Positions 61,147 through 64,000 of a stretch of 64,000 nucleotides of DNA are shown here, in pieces (position 1 is the first letter of the stretch; the number at the start of each line of letters is the position of its first letter). A program made the translations under genes and the position numbers. The DNA comes from Sphingomonas koreensis (lineage in GTDB: Bacteria > Pseudomonadota > Alphaproteobacteria > Sphingomonadales > Sphingomonadaceae): the NCBI RefSeq assembly GCF_002797435.1, contig NZ_PGEN01000001.1, positions 558,001 to 622,000 on the forward strand, read 5' to 3'. The notes below the pieces were generated by a model, which was given only the letters and a program-made list of their open reading frames with translations, was not told where the DNA came from and made no database searches.

Positions 61147-62366
61147 TGCCGCGGGAAACGATCATCGTGGCCGCAAGCCTCGCCTATTCGCTCACCAACT
61201 TTCGAGGGCCGTTGATCGCGCGAATGGTGCAGGCAGGGTACCGTGTCATCGCATGTGCGCCGGACGCGAACGGGCCCGTGATCGCCGAACTCGCGGCGCT
61301 CGGCGTCGGCTTTCGGCGCGTACCGATGGATCGAACCGGCCGCAATCCGCTCCATGACGTACGGACCTGCCTCGCCTACTTGCGGATGTTCAGTGCCGAA
61401 CGCCCCTCTCTTGTGATCGCCTATACCCAAAAGCCGATCATCTATGCCGGACTTGCGTTGCGTGCCGTTCGCAACACGAGCTTTATCCCGATCGTTACAG
61501 GTCTCGGCTATGTCTTCAGCGAGGCAGGGCGGAACCGGCGCCTGCAGGCACTCACCACGCGGCTCTTCCGTGCTTCGCTGAAACGAGCCAGCCAGGTTCT
61601 AGTCTTCAACGACGACGATGCCCAGGAGCTGCGTCGACGTGGCATGGTCGATGACGGCCAGGCGCTGTATCGATTGCCCGGTTCGGGCGTCGATCTCGTC
61701 CGGTTCCGGCGCCATCCTATCCCCGGCGGGGCGCCGAAGTTCCTGCTGATCGCGCGGCTGCTGTCGGACAAGGGCCTGCGCGAATTCGCCCAGGCCGCCG
61801 CCATCGTCCGAGCCCGCTTCCCGGCGGCGCGGTTTCAGCTGCTGGGGCCTTTCGACCCGAATCCCGCGGCGATCCCGCGCGACGAGATCGAGGGCTGGGT
61901 CCGATCAGGCGATATCGAGTATCTCGGCGCGACCGATGATGTCGTCCCCAACCTTGCCGACTGTACAGTCTATGTGTTGCCGAGCTATCGCGAAGGTCTC
62001 CCCCGGACCGTGCTCGAGGCCATGGCGGTGGGGCGCGCGATCATCACGACAGACGCGCCGGGTTGCCGCGACACGGTTGAGCAGGGCGGAAACGGATTCC
62101 TCGTGACCCCGCGCTCGGCGCCGGACCTTGCAGCGGCAATGCTCCATTTCTGCGAAGACCCGGCACTCGCATCTCGAATGGGCGCCCGATCACGAACCCT
62201 CGCCGAGGAGCGCTATGATGCCGTAGAGGTCAGCAGGCAGACGATGGAGGCCATTCTGCTCGGGCGATATCCCGAACAGCGTTCGAGGATATCACCGGCC
62301 GAAGCGGACGGATGCGAGCACCGCGCCGGTGCTGCACCATTGGGGCATATAGGTTTTCAGCCGTAG
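61146..62366 (+). CDS. GT4-family glycosyltransferase
   Basis: The 406-aa GT-B glycosyltransferase shows the PglA-like opening (SLTNFRGPLIARMVQAGYRV), an acceptor-domain YTQKPIIYAGL and a C-terminal donor domain with the E-x7-E motif in SYREGLPRTVLEAMAVG. It probably adds a sugar to a lipid-linked polysaccharide precursor at the inner face of the membrane. Start and oxidoreductase stop overlap by one base, so the two act together. The donor sugar cannot be read from sequence. The last ~30 residues are poorly conserved-looking. Confidence 0.9.
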   Translation: MPRETIIVAASLAYSLTNFRGPLIARMVQAGYRVIACAPDANGPVIAELAALGVGFRRVPMDRTGRNPLHDVRTCLAYLRMFSAERPSLVIAYTQKPIIYAGLALRAVRNTSFIPIVTGLGYVFSEAGRNRRLQALTTRLFRASLKRASQVLVFNDDDAQELRRRGMVDDGQALYRLPGSGVDLVRFRRHPIPGGAPKFLLIARLLSDKGLREFAQAAAIVRARFPAARFQLLGPFDPNPAAIPRDEIEGWVRSGDIEYLGATDDVVPNLADCTVYVLPSYREGLPRTVLEAMAVGRAIITTDAPGCRDTVEQGGNGFLVTPRSAPDLAAAMLHFCEDPALASRMGARSRTLAEERYDAVEVSRQTMEAILLGRYPEQRSRISPAEADGCEHRAGAAPLGHIGFQP

Positions 62367-62413
62367 CAGCGCCGTCCCGCAAGAATCGACGGGCGGCCGC
62401 TCGCGGCCCGCTG

Positions 62414-63685
62414 TCAGGCAGGCCCTCCGGCGAATCCGCCACGTGCGCTCTCTGCCACCAGCGCCCGGGCCAGCATGTCCATCTCCTCCAGGCTGTTGAA
62501 CAGCGCCGGCGTCACCCGCACGCACGCCCCTTTGGCCGGGCCGTCGCGGTGGACCGTGAAGATGCGGTGGCGTTCGAGCAGGCGCGCGGCGAGCGCCACA
62601 TTGTCCTTGACGGCGGTGATGCCCCTGAAGCGGAACGAGGTGATACCGCCGTGGAGCGCGACATCATCGGGCGTCAGCACCTCGATCCCTGCCAGCGGAC
62701 GGACTGCCTTCACCCAGCGATCGCGCAGCGCCCGCAGCCGTGCCGCTCGGCGGGAACGCCCGATCGCCTGCTGGAATGCGAGCGCGGCCGGTACGGTAAG
62801 CAACGCCGCGAAATCGCTCGTTCCCGGATGGACCCGCGCGCTTACGGTATCGCGCCCCTCGGCCGGCTCGGCCGGATCGCGGTCTATCCGCGACAGCGCG
62901 GTCTTGCGGATATGAATCGCGCCAACCCCAAGCGGCGCGCCGAGCCATTTGTGGCAGTTGATGCCGACAAAGTCGCAGTCAAGATCGGCCAGGCTCATGT
63001 CGAGCTGGCCCCAGCTGTGCGCTGCATCGACAATCGCATCGATCCCCCGCGCCCGTGCCAGAGCCGCGATCTCGCGCACCGGTAAAACCAGCCCGGTGCG
63101 GTGACTGAGATGCGTCAGCAACACCATCTTCAACCGCGGATTGGCGTCGAACGCGGTGGCATAGGCATCGATCAGCGCCTGCCGCGTCGCCGGTTCGGGC
63201 AGCGCGATGCGGACCACCGAGACCCCGCGCCGCACACGCAGATGCTCCATGCAATCCTGCATGCTGTCATAGTCCAGATCGGCGTACAGCACGGCATCAC
63301 CCGGCTGAAGCCGGTTATAGCCCAGGATCAGCGCCTTGAGCGCCTCGGTCGCGTTGCGGGTGAAGGCGATCTCGTCCGCCGGAATGCCAAGCTCCGCTGC
63401 CAGCGCATCGCGCACCGCCATTGCGTCAGCGCCGAAACGCCGCCGCGTGTAGTAACTGGTGTCGCGGTTCACCCGCGCGAGCTGTTCCTTGTACGCATCC
63501 AGCACCGGCCGGGCCATCATGCCCCAATTGCCGTTCTCGAGCTGGATCACCTCACGCGTCACATCATATTGGGCCGCGATGCCGCGCCAATAGGCTTCGT
63601 CATCGGCCCCGGCGAATGCCGCCGGTGCTGCCTGAGCGGCCCCGGGAAGGGCGGCGAGTCCAGTCAGCAGCGTCCGGCGGTTCAT
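62414..63685 (-). CDS. Exported class-V aminotransferase-fold PLP protein (isopenicillin N epimerase-like)
   Basis: The 423-aa PLP-dependent enzyme has a Tat-like leader (NRRTLLTGLAALPGAAQAAP). The PLP fold shows FTRNATEALKALI, the Asp-x-Ala-His motif DAAHSWGQLD and the Schiff-base Lys ~246 in NCHKWLGAPLG. The family includes isopenicillin N epimerases, cysteine desulfurases and serine-pyruvate aminotransferases. An exported member is unusual because PLP enzymes are mostly cytoplasmic; the leader would deliver a folded holoenzyme by Tat. It lies 14 nt after a TonB receptor gene on the same strand, so it may process an imported amino-acid derivative. Confidence 0.85.
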   Translation of the reverse strand: MNRRTLLTGLAALPGAAQAAPAAFAGADDEAYWRGIAAQYDVTREVIQLENGNWGMMARPVLDAYKEQLARVNRDTSYYTRRRFGADAMAVRDALAAELGIPADEIAFTRNATEALKALILGYNRLQPGDAVLYADLDYDSMQDCMEHLRVRRGVSVVRIALPEPATRQALIDAYATAFDANPRLKMVLLTHLSHRTGLVLPVREIAALARARGIDAIVDAAHSWGQLDMSLADLDCDFVGINCHKWLGAPLGVGAIHIRKTALSRIDRDPAEPAEGRDTVSARVHPGTSDFAALLTVPAALAFQQAIGRSRRAARLRALRDRWVKAVRPLAGIEVLTPDDVALHGGITSFRFRGITAVKDNVALAARLLERHRIFTVHRDGPAKGACVRVTPALFNSLEEMDMLARALVAESARGGFAGGPA

Positions 63686-63699
63686 GGTGCTTCCCTTCG

Positions 63700-64000
63700 T
63701 CAGAACGTCACGCCCAGCCGTACATAATATTGGCCGCCGTCGGTGTCATAGGGGGCGTTGCGCGAGTAGATGAGCCCACGCACCGCCTGGTTGGTCGCCT
63801 CATCCGGATAGGTGTCGAACACATTCTCCGCACCAGCGCGCAGGGTGAAATGCTCGTCGAAGCGATAGGCGACCGCCACGTCGAACAGGGCGATACCGCC
63901 GAAGCGCTGGAACAGTTCGCCCGTGGCGTTGCCGCTGACATCGGTCCACGCGCCGTAATAGCGGCCACGCATCAGCAGCGAGAAGCCGCCGATCTCATAG
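63700..64000 (-). CDS. TonB-dependent receptor, C-terminal end (runs off right edge)
   Basis: Only the last ~100 residues are present. They read as the final barrel strands of a TonB-dependent receptor, with the aromatic/Gly strand pattern (GGFSLLMRGRYYGAW), the common end motif ENVFDTYPDEATNQ and the terminal VRLGVTF. It probably forms one unit with the exported PLP protein that follows 14 nt downstream. The cargo is unknown. Confidence 0.9.
   Translation of the reverse strand, partial: YEIGGFSLLMRGRYYGAWTDVSGNATGELFQRFGGIALFDVAVAYRFDEHFTLRAGAENVFDTYPDEATNQAVRGLIYSRNAPYDTDGGQYYVRLGVTF

Noticed and set aside
1..64000. tRNA, rRNA, CRISPR array, integrase, insertion sequence or phage genes
   Set aside because: No sequence with the needed structure or coding signature was seen on either strand by reading; the 312-bp array is protein-coding and has no spacers.

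Overview
This 64 kb window comes from a GC-rich Gram-negative chromosome, most likely a Sphingomonas-like alphaproteobacterium (Sphingomonadales). This is inferred from the high GC content, four TonB-dependent receptors, LacI/receptor/permease sugar loci, a FecI/FecR-type receptor switch and a BapA-prefix adhesin. No rRNA, tRNA, CRISPR array, prophage or intact insertion sequence was seen. Most of the window looks like accessory carbohydrate and ester catabolism.

Layout: (1) 1-2095, N-terminal part of a giant BapA-like adhesin with near-identical 312-bp tandem repeats, running off the left edge, followed by a 650-bp non-coding stretch. (2) 2742-11465, a nine-gene minus-strand cluster with a divergent LacI gene (11590-12588) and an 18-bp operator. 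It looks like a periplasmic 3-keto-glycoside route: FAD dehydrogenase, Tat-borne small subunit and cytochrome c, then a DUF1080 protein that cleaves keto-glycosides, TIM-barrel isomerases, a Gfo/Idh/MocA reductase and an MFS importer. (3) 12585-20361, a tripartite RND efflux pump with its own two-component system. (4) 20521-24472, the conserved tesA/ybbA/ybbP-type esterase and ABC transporter group. (5) 24503-34340, a minus-strand operon-like run: CoA-transferase, type-B carboxylesterase, GH127-like glycosidase, a TIM-barrel/FGE-domain fusion that lacks the FGE cysteines, ribokinase-like kinase and TonB receptor. (6) 34568-38643, a CitE-like lyase, a beta-propeller/sodium-symporter fusion and a LysR regulator that seems to start at ATC. 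(7) 38773-42774, two sulfatases flanking an HSL-type esterase. (8) 42872-49302, a probable trehalose locus: TonB receptor, LacI regulator, MFS permease and cytoplasmic trehalase, with the same TGAAATGCWTTTCA operator on both sides of the LacI gene. (9) 49376-57138, a PhoD-type phosphatase, a calcium-loop propeller protein, an STN-domain TonB receptor, FecR and a sigma factor. (10) 57454-62366, an eroded polysaccharide region: DUF2306 protein, nucleotide-sugar dehydrogenase pseudogene, polysaccharide deacetylase, FAD oxidoreductase and GT4 glycosyltransferase. (11) 62414-64000, an exported class-V aminotransferase-fold protein and the 3' end of another TonB receptor.

How the parts work together: several units follow the same plan, in which an outer-membrane receptor or periplasmic enzyme captures or opens a glycoside, an inner-membrane permease imports it, cytoplasmic enzymes finish the job and a LacI/LysR/FecIR regulator senses it. 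Genes inside units are tightly coupled, very often by ATGA or TGATG overlaps. The most interesting points are the 3-keto-glycoside cluster, the paired LacI operators, the cysteine-less FGE fusion, the propeller-symporter fusion, the ATC-start LysR gene and the nucleotide-sugar dehydrogenase remnant.
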